Source: an uncultured Propionimicrobium sp. (GTDB lineage: Bacteria; Actinomycetota; Actinomycetes; Propionibacteriales; Propionibacteriaceae). Taken from it: DNA of 64,000 nucleotides. How positions within the stretch are numbered: position 1 is the first letter of the stretch; the number at the start of each line of letters is the position of its first letter. Positions 1 through 8,003 of the stretch are shown here, piece after piece. The translations under genes and the position numbers were made by a program. The notes under the pieces are model-generated. The model saw only the letters and a list, made by a program, of their open reading frames with translations. It was not told the DNA's origin and did not search any database. The DNA is taken from positions 124,001-188,000 of the forward strand of contig CAMIGX010000002.1 in NCBI GenBank assembly GCA_946221385.1, read 5' to 3'.

Positions 1-22
1 CCGGTTTTTCTATGCTTGAACT

Positions 23-1942
23 ATGACGCGCAATTTCCGTTCGATCTATGACCAAGGCTTCGTCCGGGTCGCGGCCGTCAGCCCGCGCACGGTAATCGGC
101 GATCCGAAAGCCAATGCCGACGAGATCTTGCGCATTTCCCGCGAGCTGTCAGACGAGGGCGTCGGCGTCATCGCCTTCCCCGAGCTGAGTCTCGCAGGCT
201 ATGGACTAGACGATCTGCTGGCCACCGATGTGCTGCTGGAAGCTTGCCAAAGTCAGCTGCGGCGCTTGGTCGAACAGTCCAGCAACTTGTTGCCGGTCAT
301 CGTCGTCGGATTGCCGATGCTATGGCGAGGTACCGTCGCCAGCTGCGCAGCGGTGCTGCATCGTGGTGACGTCCTGGCTATCGTGCCGCGCGGTGGCGAC
401 GATCTGGACGGCGAGCTGATCTTCGAAGATCGCGAACTCGAGGGCCTGGCCGTGCACGTAACCGTCGGTGATGACGCGCAGCTGCCCATCCCACCGAGCG
501 CGTTGGCCGCAGCCGACGGCGCCACTGTGTTGATCAACATCGATAGCTCGACGGCCACTGTCGGGCGTCCCGCTGAGCGGCGCGATGCCGTGGTTGCGGC
601 GTCTCGACGTCACGCCGCGGCAGTCATCTATGCCAACGCCGGCGCGGGCGGTTCTAGCACTGACTACAGCTGGGACGGCCAGACCTTGATTGCTGAGAAT
701 GGCCGACTGCTCGGCGAAGGCATGATCTATTCGGCTGAAGCGGAGTGGACGATCGCTGACGTCGACCTGGATCTGCTGCGTCAAGAACGGTCGCGCCGAG
801 AGGGTTTCGTAATTGACGGCATCGAGAGCCGCAGCTATTTCGAACTCGATCCGCCCCACGAAGACCTTGGACTTCGGCGTACCGTCGATCGATTCCCATT
901 CGTCCCGAATTCGGCGGCCGACCTCGACCGCGACTGCCAAGAAGCCTTCGACATTCAGGTCTATGCGCTCAACCAGCGGCTGGCTGCGATCGGGCAACCG
1001 AAGATCGTCATCGGCGTCTCCGGTGGCCTGGATTCGACGCATGCGCTGCTCGTCGCCGCCAAAGCGATGGACGCAGCAGGCCGTCCCCGCAGCGACATCT
1101 TGGCGTTCACCATGCCTGGTTTCGCGACCACGGATCACACCCGAAATAACGCTGCGGAATTGTCGCTGGCGCTGGGCTGCACTTTCGAGACGATCGATAT
1201 TCGTCCCACCGCGTCGTTGTTCCTAGAGACGATCGGGCACGCGCCGGACGTCTATGACGTCACTTACGAGAATGTGCAGGCCGGCTTGCGCACCGACTAT
1301 CTGTTCCGCATCGCCAATCAGCGCGGCGGCATCGTGCTGGGCACCGGCGACCTGTCTGAGCTGGCGTTGGGCTGGTGCACCTATGGCGTCGGCGATCAGA
1401 TGAGCCACTACGGCGTCAACGCCGGGATCCCGAAGACGCTGATGCAGCATCTGATTCGCTGGACGATTTCATCTGGTCAATTCGACGAGCAGACCTCCGC
1501 GGTGCTGGATTCGATCTTAAACACCGAAGTCACCCCGGAATTGATCCCGACCACTGGTGACGAAAAACCGCAGACCACCGAAGGCAGCATCGGGCCCTAC
1601 AATCTGCACGATTTCTTCTTGTTCTGGCTGCTTGGGCACGGCACCCGACCCAGCAAGATCGCTTTCTTGGCTGAACATGCCTGGTCTGACGCGGCCAGCG
1701 GCGACTGGCCGGCCGGCTTCCCGGACGCCTCGAAGGTCGCATATGACCGCGACGAGATCTTGCAATGGTTGCGCGTCTTTGGGAAGCGTTTCTACACCCA
1801 GCAGTTCAAGCGCTCCGCAATGCCGAATGGCCCGCAGGTGAGCGCTGCCGGCTCGCTGTCGCCGCGCGTCGGCTGGCAGATGCCCTCAGACGCCAACGCG
1901 AACGCCTGGAACGCCGAACTCGACGCCATCACCGAGAGCTAG
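23..1942 (+). CDS. nadE: NAD+ synthetase with degenerate glutaminase domain
   Basis: It makes NAD+ from deamido-NAD+, ATP and a nitrogen donor in the cytoplasm. The synthetase half is well conserved: the pyrophosphatase loop SGGLDS is at residues 333-338 and the family block GTGDLSELALGW follows. The N-terminal nitrilase-like domain starts normally, with FPELSLAGY carrying the catalytic Glu (E54). The expected Lys lies in a shortened stretch and reads VPRGG (R123). The nucleophile motif usually written EICED reads TVGDD, so Gly149 stands where the catalytic Cys should be. At 639 residues it is about 40 shorter than the mycobacterial enzyme (recalled, not aligned). I infer an ammonia-dependent enzyme with a structural nitrilase domain. 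Its stop overlaps that of the converging ATPase gene. Confidence 0.93.
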   Translation: MTRNFRSIYDQGFVRVAAVSPRTVIGDPKANADEILRISRELSDEGVGVIAFPELSLAGYGLDDLLATDVLLEACQSQLRRLVEQSSNLLPVIVVGLPMLWRGTVASCAAVLHRGDVLAIVPRGGDDLDGELIFEDRELEGLAVHVTVGDDAQLPIPPSALAAADGATVLINIDSSTATVGRPAERRDAVVAASRRHAAAVIYANAGAGGSSTDYSWDGQTLIAENGRLLGEGMIYSAEAEWTIADVDLDLLRQERSRREGFVIDGIESRSYFELDPPHEDLGLRRTVDRFPFVPNSAADLDRDCQEAFDIQVYALNQRLAAIGQPKIVIGVSGGLDSTHALLVAAKAMDAAGRPRSDILAFTMPGFATTDHTRNNAAELSLALGCTFETIDIRPTASLFLETIGHAPDVYDVTYENVQAGLRTDYLFRIANQRGGIVLGTGDLSELALGWCTYGVGDQMSHYGVNAGIPKTLMQHLIRWTISSGQFDEQTSAVLDSILNTEVTPELIPTTGDEKPQTTEGSIGPYNLHDFFLFWLLGHGTRPSKIAFLAEHAWSDAASGDWPAGFPDASKVAYDRDEILQWLRVFGKRFYTQQFKRSAMPNGPQVSAAGSLSPRVGWQMPSDANANAWNAELDAITES

Positions 1943-3078
1943 AAAGTCTCTTCGGCTGCCAGCTCACGCAAATATTCGCGCATACCGGGCAGCTCGAATT
2001 CGACCTGACCGCGGCCCTGCGATCGAATCATCTGAGCCTCGATCAGCCGCTTACGATAGACCCCCGCGTGCTGGGCATTGACCCCAAGGCGATCAGCCAA
2101 GTCGCCCATCCGAGAAGGCCCGTCGTCTTGAGCCATCGCATGCAGAAAGGCGCGGTCGCCATCGGATAGATCGGCGAGCGCCGGCTCCAAGACCAGCTGT
2201 TTGAGCTTGAACCGGGCGATATCAACGCCAGCGGCGGCTTCGGTGGCCGAGATCTGCCCGTCACGGCTCAGCCGCAGACAGTTTTGGCCGACCAATTGAA
2301 TCATGAACGGATAGCCGCCGGTCGACTTCACGGCGACGTCCAGCGCATCAGCAGACCAGCTGCCAACGCCATCGAGCAGCGGCGCGACCAGCGCCTCCCG
2401 GGCTTGCGCGACAGACACCATTTCCAAGTCGATGCGATTAGCTCGCCGCAAGAACGTGACCGGACTGTTCCCATCAGAATCGGCCAATAGCGGAACGACC
2501 GCTCCGGGGATGCCTGCCATCGCTACCGCGATTTCCCTGTTCTCACGGACCAGATGCTGAATGACCGTGGCGAACTCGATGACGTCGGATCGCCTGGAGT
2601 AGTGCAATTCGTCCAGCGTGATGAGCACACCCACCGGCTGCTGATCGAGGCGACGATCTCGCTCAGCTTGCAGATCGAGCAATTCAGTCAACACTGAACG
2701 CAAAGTGCCTTGCGCAGTGAACTCCTCTGCCGATTCCCAACTTGCCCCGCCGACGCGGGCAATTTGGACGCCGACAGCTCGTTTGCGCTCAGGACGCAGC
2801 TGGTCGACGATGAGTCGCTGGGCTTGATCGCGGATTCTCGTGGTGAAGTCCTCGGTGGCCGTCTCGGATATCACCCACCAAGACCGTTGCCGTGCAATAT
2901 CCTCAAATTCGTTCAGCAAGACGGTCTTACCGATGCCTCTAGGGCCGGTGATCAAAGTTATTCGCTCGTGAGCGCCCGGTCCGTCGTCTAAAGCCAAGCC
3001 GAAGTGGGTGACGAAAGCCTCTCGGCCCACAGCGCGCGGCGGGGTGGCGCCAAGCGTAGGTCGGAACGGATTAACCAC
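1939..3078 (-). CDS. AAA-type ATP-binding protein with C-terminal winged-helix-like region
   Basis: This is a predicted cytoplasmic P-loop ATPase of 379 residues. Walker A is GPRGIGKT (about residues 45-52) and Walker B is LITLDELH (about 151-158), followed by Orc1/Cdc6-like or STAND-like ATPase segments. The last 80 residues contain a helical stretch (DLADRLGVNAQHAGVYRKRL) that looks like a winged helix for DNA binding. The GTG start is supported by an AAAGGAG ribosome-binding site 4 bases upstream. The gene converges on nadE with a 4-bp overlap. A phased repeat array directly precedes it, which suggests dedicated regulation. The biological role is unknown; proteins of this type can be regulators or defence or toxin-antitoxin ATPases. 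Confidence 0.75.
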   Translation of the reverse strand: MVNPFRPTLGATPPRAVGREAFVTHFGLALDDGPGAHERITLITGPRGIGKTVLLNEFEDIARQRSWWVISETATEDFTTRIRDQAQRLIVDQLRPERKRAVGVQIARVGGASWESAEEFTAQGTLRSVLTELLDLQAERDRRLDQQPVGVLITLDELHYSRRSDVIEFATVIQHLVRENREIAVAMAGIPGAVVPLLADSDGNSPVTFLRRANRIDLEMVSVAQAREALVAPLLDGVGSWSADALDVAVKSTGGYPFMIQLVGQNCLRLSRDGQISATEAAAGVDIARFKLKQLVLEPALADLSDGDRAFLHAMAQDDGPSRMGDLADRLGVNAQHAGVYRKRLIEAQMIRSQGRGQVEFELPGMREYLRELAAEETF

Positions 3079-3086
3079 GGAACTCC

Positions 3087-3141
3087 TTTATACTCCTTTA
3101 TACTGTTTATACTTTTTTATACTATTTATACATCTTTATAC
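3087..3141. repeat. Six TTTATAC boxes spaced 9-10 bp
   Basis: Exact TTTATAC copies begin at 3087, 3097, 3106, 3116, 3125 and 3135, so spacing alternates 10, 9, 10, 9, 10. On the opposite strand each reads GTATAAA. The first two copies merge with two AAAGGAG ribosome-binding-like sequences of the ATPase gene. The array lies in the divergent promoter region between the ATPase and ilvE. One copy per helical turn is what a cooperatively binding regulator would use. Confidence 0.85.
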
Positions 3142-3219
3142 GGGGCTCTAAAGTCGGCGGCGTCAGCTTGCCAATTTGACCAGCTGCACCCGTCGCCGCC
3201 CTGGCGATAAATTAGGATT

Positions 3220-4305
3220 ATGACGCGTTTTCCAGTGCAGCAACAGATCAATCGAGCTACCACCGAGCAGATTCAGGCAGCGCTGGAAGATCCAGGCTTT
3301 GGCCACTACTACGTCGACCACGTCGCGAAGGCGACCTGGACCCCCGAGCAGGGCTGGCACGACTACGAAATGGCTCCGGTCAATGACATCTCGATGCATC
3401 CTAGCGCCGCCGTGCTGCACTATGCGCAAGAAATCTTTGAGGGCTTGAAGGCCTACCGGCACGACGATGGCAGCGTGTGGCTGTTTCGTCCCGAACAAAA
3501 TGCGGCGCGCTTCGCCCGCTCAGCCAATCGCATGGCGATGCAGCCATTCCCCGAGGACGATTTCCTGGCGTCGGTGCACGAACTGGTCGGACGTAATTTC
3601 GTTTGGGTACCGACCAAGCCTGGCCACAGCCTCTACATCCGTCCCTTCATGTTCGCCTCAGAGCCAATGATCGGCGTCCGGGCAGCTAACGAATACAGCT
3701 ATTTATGCCTGGCTTCGCCGGCTGGCCCGTACTATCCCGAGCCGGTGCGCTTGTGGGTCTCACCCGAATTTTCCCGCGCCGCGGCTGGTGGCACCGGAGC
3801 CGCCAAGTGTGGCGGCAACTATGCCGCTTCGATGGCCGGCGAGCTGGAAGCCCAAGAGCAAGGCTGCCAGCAGGTCTTGTGGTTGGACGCCGGCACCCGT
3901 AAGAACATTGAAGAGTCCGGCACCATGAACTTCATGGCCGTCAGCGCCGCCGGCGAATTGTTGACGCCAGCCCTGAGCGGCTCGGTGCTGCCTGGCATCA
4001 CCCGCAAATCCCTGCTGCAATTGGCCGACAAGCACGGCCTGACCCCCGTCGAACGCACCTTGCCGCTGGCTGAGATCGTCGACGGCATTGGTAGCGGGGA
4101 AATCGTCGAGACCTTCGCCTGCGGCACCGCGGCGGTCATCACGCCGGTGATCGGGCTGCGTTCGCCAGACTTCGACGTCACCGTCGGCGACGGCCAGCCC
4201 GGCCCGAAGACGATGGAGCTGCGCGAACACCTGACCGGCATCCAATTCGGTCAGGAGCCGGACGAGTTCGGCTGGCTGCAGCAGGTAGCCGAAATCACCG
4301 ACTGA
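3220..4305 (+). CDS. ilvE: Branched-chain amino acid aminotransferase
   Basis: A PLP-dependent fold-type IV aminotransferase that interconverts Val, Leu and Ile with their 2-oxo acids using 2-oxoglutarate/glutamate; cytoplasmic. The PLP lysine is K196 in the motif AAKCGGNYAAS. The family blocks YAQEIFEGLKAYR (near residue 70) and the GTMNFM segment (near 240) are intact. At 361 residues it has the normal length of the long actinobacterial IlvE. The ATG has a weak AGGA ribosome-binding site. It is divergent from the ATPase gene and followed by a hairpin before pfkA, so it is probably transcribed alone. Confidence 0.96.
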   Translation: MTRFPVQQQINRATTEQIQAALEDPGFGHYYVDHVAKATWTPEQGWHDYEMAPVNDISMHPSAAVLHYAQEIFEGLKAYRHDDGSVWLFRPEQNAARFARSANRMAMQPFPEDDFLASVHELVGRNFVWVPTKPGHSLYIRPFMFASEPMIGVRAANEYSYLCLASPAGPYYPEPVRLWVSPEFSRAAAGGTGAAKCGGNYAASMAGELEAQEQGCQQVLWLDAGTRKNIEESGTMNFMAVSAAGELLTPALSGSVLPGITRKSLLQLADKHGLTPVERTLPLAEIVDGIGSGEIVETFACGTAAVITPVIGLRSPDFDVTVGDGQPGPKTMELREHLTGIQFGQEPDEFGWLQQVAEITD

Positions 4306-4314
4306 GCTATCTAT

Positions 4315-4336
4315 TTAAGTGGGAAAGCCCGCTTAA
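4315..4336 (+). terminator. Hairpin after ilvE, possible terminator
   Basis: A 9-bp stem (TTAAGTGGG with CCCGCTTAA, one G-T wobble) with an AAAG loop starts 10 bases after the ilvE stop. No T-run follows, so intrinsic termination is uncertain. Confidence 0.35.
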
Positions 4337-4423
4337 CGCTGGGTTAACGACGTCGCGCTTGCCGGCGAGGGCGGCTCAAAATTGCCTAATCTGGACGAGA
4401 AATCGTGCAGCTGAGAGGCCAAG

Positions 4424-6658
4424 ATGAGCGAGACGACTGACGCACAGAGGATTCGGCTAGGCGTACTGACCAGCGGCGGCGACGCGCCGGGCATGAATGC
4501 GGCCGTCCGCGCCGTGGTCCGCACCGCTTTGACCCGCGGCGCGGAAGTCTTCGCCATTTATGAGGGCTACCAAGGCATGATCGAAGGCGGCGCAGGCATT
4601 CGACCCTTCGGTTGGGACGACGTCAGCTCGATCTTGCATCGCGGCGGCACCGTCATCGGCACCTATCGCTCCCCCGAATTTAAGACCCGCGAAGGCCGTC
4701 TGCAAGCAGCCAAGAATCTCGTCGAGCAAGGCATCGATCGGCTCGTGGTCATCGGCGGTGACGGCTCACTGACCGGCTTGAATCTGTTCAGTCAGGAATG
4801 GCCTGAGCTGCTGGCTCAACTCGTCGCAAATGGTGAGCTAGCCCAAGAGCAGGTCGATCGTTTCCCGCAGCTGCGCATCGCTGGCATGGTCGGCTCGATC
4901 GATAACGACCTAGTGGGCGTCGATTCGACGATCGGCGCCGACACTGCGCTGCATCGCATCATCGAAGCCGTTGACGCGATCACCAGCACCGCCGCCAGCC
5001 ATCAGCGCTCCTTCGTCATCGAAGTGATGGGACGGCACTGCGGCTATCTGCCGCTGATGGCTGCAGTCGCCGCGGGCTGTGACTATGTCTTAATTCCGGA
5101 ATTCCCGCCCGAAGAAGGGTGGGAAGAGCGCATGTGCGCCCAGCTGAAGCGTGGCCGGGAGCGCGGCCGACGAGACTCGCTGGTGCTGGTGGCCGAGGGC
5201 GCCCAAGATCGCGCCGGCAATCCGATCACCACTGAGCAAGTGCGTCAGATCATCGCCGACACCCTCAACGAAGACGTCCGCGTCACTATTTTGGGGCACG
5301 TGCAACGCGGTGGCCGACCCAGCGCATATGACCGTTGGGCATCCACCTGGCTGGGTTACGAGACCGTCAACGAACTGCTGCGTGACGACTACGACGGGGT
5401 CGCCAAAGTCATCGGCATCAAGGGCAATTCGGTGATTCGACTGCCGCTGTTGGAGGCGATCGGCGACACCAAGCAGGTGCCGAAGATGATCGAGGCGGGC
5501 GACTATCAGGCCGCCATCGAATCGCGCGGGGTGCAATTCGAGTCGATGCTGGGCATCTTCCGCGAATTCTCCGAGCCGACCCGACTAGCCGCTGAAGCGA
5601 CAGCCAAGCGCATCGCGATCATTCACGGTGGCGGACTAGCCCCCGGTATGAACGCGGCGGCTGGCGCGGCCGTACGACTGGGCATCAATCGCGGCTATCA
5701 GATGCTCGGTGTGCAATCAGGCTTCCCCGGCTTGGTGCGCGGCGACATTCGCGAGCTGGCTTGGGATGACGTCGAAGGTTGGTCTGGCGAGGGCGGCGCC
5801 TATTTGGGCGTGCAACGCACGATCCCAGAAACTGAAGATCTGTACGCGATCAGCCGCGCGCTAGAAGACAATCAGGTCGACGGCCTGCTGATCATCGGTG
5901 GCTGGAATGCCTACCAAGCGGCTTACCTGCTACACACTGAACGCAATCGTTACCCCGCATTCCAGATCCCGATCGTCTGCGTGCCGGCCAGCATCGACAA
6001 CAATCTGCCTGGCACGGAATTGTCGATCGGCTCTGATACCGCGCTGAATATCAACACCGAAGCGATCGACATGATCAAGCAGTCGGGGATGGCGACGACG
6101 CGCTGCTTCATCGTCGAGACGATGGGCCGTTACTGCGGCTATCTGGCGATGATGAGCGGCATTTCGGTCGGCGCCGAACGGATCTATTTGAACGAAGACG
6201 AAATCCGGCTCAAAGATCTCGCCGAGGACGTCGAATGGCTGCAGGAGTCGTTCGATCATGGCCGCCGCTTCTTCCTCGCGGTGCGCAACGAAGAAGCCAG
6301 CAAGGCGTACACGACTGAATTCATTGGCCGGATGCTGCAGGGCGCGGCACATGGCCGCTATGACGTACGCACTCAGATCATCGGCCACATTCAACAAGGC
6401 GCCGCGCCGAGCGTCTTCGACCGGCTGCTGGCGACTCAACTGGCCAGCTTCGCGCTCGACACACTAGAAAAAGAGTTCGGCAAGAAGGTGCCCACGGGAC
6501 GCTACGTCGGACTGCGCGATTCCCGTCCGGTGACGTCACCGCTGGCCTATATGCCAGACGAAATGGACCTCAAGCATCGCCGTCCCGTCGAGCAATGGTG
6601 GCTCGAACTCAAGCCCGTGCACGACGCCGTTTCCAGCCAACTGCCCAGGCATTCCTAG
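4424..6658 (+). CDS. pfkA: Double-length eukaryotic-type 6-phosphofructokinase
   Basis: It phosphorylates fructose 6-phosphate to the 1,6-bisphosphate (committed step of glycolysis). The 744 residues are two fused PFK units, about 1-380 and 395-744. The N-terminal half is catalytic: nucleotide loop GGDAPGMN, GGDGS (the Gly typical of ATP-users rather than the Asp of PPi-users), SIDND with the catalytic Asp, and MGRHCGY. In the C-terminal half GGDGS has become GGWNA and SIDND has become SIDNN, so it is predicted non-catalytic and probably regulatory. This matches the catalytic/allosteric division in animal and fungal enzymes. Bacterial PFKs are usually about 320 residues. GAGAGG precedes the ATG at normal spacing. 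ATP is the likely phosphate donor, by inference from the motif. Confidence 0.92.
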   Translation: MSETTDAQRIRLGVLTSGGDAPGMNAAVRAVVRTALTRGAEVFAIYEGYQGMIEGGAGIRPFGWDDVSSILHRGGTVIGTYRSPEFKTREGRLQAAKNLVEQGIDRLVVIGGDGSLTGLNLFSQEWPELLAQLVANGELAQEQVDRFPQLRIAGMVGSIDNDLVGVDSTIGADTALHRIIEAVDAITSTAASHQRSFVIEVMGRHCGYLPLMAAVAAGCDYVLIPEFPPEEGWEERMCAQLKRGRERGRRDSLVLVAEGAQDRAGNPITTEQVRQIIADTLNEDVRVTILGHVQRGGRPSAYDRWASTWLGYETVNELLRDDYDGVAKVIGIKGNSVIRLPLLEAIGDTKQVPKMIEAGDYQAAIESRGVQFESMLGIFREFSEPTRLAAEATAKRIAIIHGGGLAPGMNAAAGAAVRLGINRGYQMLGVQSGFPGLVRGDIRELAWDDVEGWSGEGGAYLGVQRTIPETEDLYAISRALEDNQVDGLLIIGGWNAYQAAYLLHTERNRYPAFQIPIVCVPASIDNNLPGTELSIGSDTALNINTEAIDMIKQSGMATTRCFIVETMGRYCGYLAMMSGISVGAERIYLNEDEIRLKDLAEDVEWLQESFDHGRRFFLAVRNEEASKAYTTEFIGRMLQGAAHGRYDVRTQIIGHIQQGAAPSVFDRLLATQLASFALDTLEKEFGKKVPTGRYVGLRDSRPVTSPLAYMPDEMDLKHRRPVEQWWLELKPVHDAVSSQLPRHS

Positions 6659-6733
6659 CCGGCCGCCCCCCCCCGGCTGCCGGCCTAGGATGGATTTGAC
6701 AAGTCATTAGGCCGACAGCACAAGGAAGTGACT

Positions 6734-7720
6734 ATGGTGACTGTTGCATTGTTGGGCACCCTGGACACTAAGGGTGCGGAATATGGTTGGCTCGCAGATC
6801 GGCTGCAAGGACTAGGCGTCGAGACGCTGACTATCGACGTCGGCTCGTTTTCCGATAGCCAAGCCGCGCAAATTTCGGCGCGCGAAGTCATCACCGCCGC
6901 AGGCGAAGATGCTGACGCATTGCGATCGCGTAAGGATCGCGGCGAAATGATGACGGTCATGGCCAAAGGGGCGGCGGCTATCGTGACGCAACTGGCCACA
7001 GACGGCAAGATCCACGCGATCTTGTCGGTGGGCGGCTCGGGTGGTTCGTCAGTCGCCGCACAAGCGATGCAGGCGCTACCGATCGGCTTCCCCAAGCTGC
7101 TGGTTTCGACGATGGCCTCTGAGGTGTTGCCGGTGGTCAAGAAGACTCCGGTCTTAGCGGGCGTCAACGGCACTGATCCCTTCCGCGTCATGCCTTACTT
7201 CTTGAAGCAGGTCAAGGAAATTGGTTTCGCTGGTGTGCAGAATTTCCCGACCGTCGGTCTGATTGACGGCGTCTTCCGCGCCAATCTCGAAGAGACTGAC
7301 ATGGGCTATGGCCACGAAGTCGACATGATCAAGATGGCCAATGAGCTAGATCTGCTGACTTCGCCGTACGTCTTTGACGTCGAGCAAGCCAAGGACATGG
7401 CTGCTGCAGGCGCCGACATCCTCGTCCCCCACATGGGTTTGACGACTTCAGGCACGATCGGCGCGAAGACCGCGATGACCCTAGAGGACGCCGCGAAGAA
7501 GGTGCAAGAGCTCGCTGATGCAGCCAAGAGCGTCAACCCAGACATTCTGTGTCTGTGCCATGGTGGCCCGATCGCCAACCCAGAAGATGCTCAGTACGTC
7601 CTGGATAACACTGACGGCATCGTCGGATTCTACGGCGCCAGCTCGCTGGAACGCTTCCCGACTGAGATCGGCATCCGTAAGCAAGCTGAAGATTTCAAGG
7701 CGCTGACGTTCAAGAAGTGA
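6734..7720 (+). CDS. Tm-1-like/TIM-barrel hybrid protein
   Basis: The first 140 or so residues match the UPF0261/Tm-1-like nucleotide-binding domain (GTLDTKG near residue 8, then LSVGGSGGSSVAAQAM). From about residue 145 (EVLPVVKKTPVLAGVNGTDP) the sequence is that of the separate PF09370 TIM-barrel family, continuing through GVQNFPTVGLIDG, LTTSGTIGAKTA and HGGPIANPEDA. Those families are normally about 400 and 275 residues. Here the end of the first and the start of the second are missing, and the join falls at a short similar MAS/MAR-EVLP segment. The function of either family is poorly known. ATG at 6734 fits an AAGGAAG ribosome-binding site; an in-frame GTG at 6728 is possible. A strong terminator follows. 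Confidence 0.8.
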   Translation: MVTVALLGTLDTKGAEYGWLADRLQGLGVETLTIDVGSFSDSQAAQISAREVITAAGEDADALRSRKDRGEMMTVMAKGAAAIVTQLATDGKIHAILSVGGSGGSSVAAQAMQALPIGFPKLLVSTMASEVLPVVKKTPVLAGVNGTDPFRVMPYFLKQVKEIGFAGVQNFPTVGLIDGVFRANLEETDMGYGHEVDMIKMANELDLLTSPYVFDVEQAKDMAAAGADILVPHMGLTTSGTIGAKTAMTLEDAAKKVQELADAAKSVNPDILCLCHGGPIANPEDAQYVLDNTDGIVGFYGASSLERFPTEIGIRKQAEDFKALTFKK

Positions 7721-7732
7721 CCAGCGAATGCG

Positions 7733-7770
7733 AATCGGGGAATGGGCTGCGGCTCATTCCCCGATTTCAT
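7733..7770 (+). terminator. Strong hairpin terminator after the Tm-1-like gene
   Basis: A perfect 12-bp stem, AATCGGGGAATG (7733-7744) with CATTCCCCGATT (7755-7766), a 10-base loop and a short T-rich tail. It may also stop transcription arriving from tRNA-Thr on the other strand. Confidence 0.8.
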
Positions 7771-7808
7771 TAGTCAGGGGTAAGTAACTCGGCCATCAAG
7801 CAGCACGG

Positions 7809-7881
7809 AGCCACCTACGAGAATCGAACTCGTGACCTACGCTTTACGAGAGCGTCGCTCTACCGACTGAGCTAAGGTGGC
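7809..7881 (-). tRNA. tRNA-Thr (CGT anticodon)
   Basis: A complete cloverleaf on the minus strand: acceptor GCCACCT/AGGTGGC, D arm GCTC..GAGC, anticodon stem ACGCT/AGCGT around loop CTCGTAA (anticodon CGT, decoding ACG), T arm ACGAG/CTCGT with TTCGATT loop. The discriminator is U and CCA is not encoded. Confidence 0.97.
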
Positions 7882-8003
7882 GCGTCGGGGCAGATCCCAA
7901 CCTCAGCAACTATATCCGCACTAGGGCGCCGTCAGCACAATTCCGGAGCGCCAGGCGATGATAGTTTGCTAGAAAGCGGACTTTCGCGGAGCTACGGAGA
8001 TCA

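Noticed and set aside
320..1138. 272-codon minus-strand frame inside nadE
   Set aside because: Composition is that of an antisense shadow; the opposite strand codes conserved NadE blocks.
3142..3219. Leader-peptide attenuator before ilvE
   Set aside because: No run of Ile, Leu or Val codons and no terminator/antiterminator pair in the short gap.
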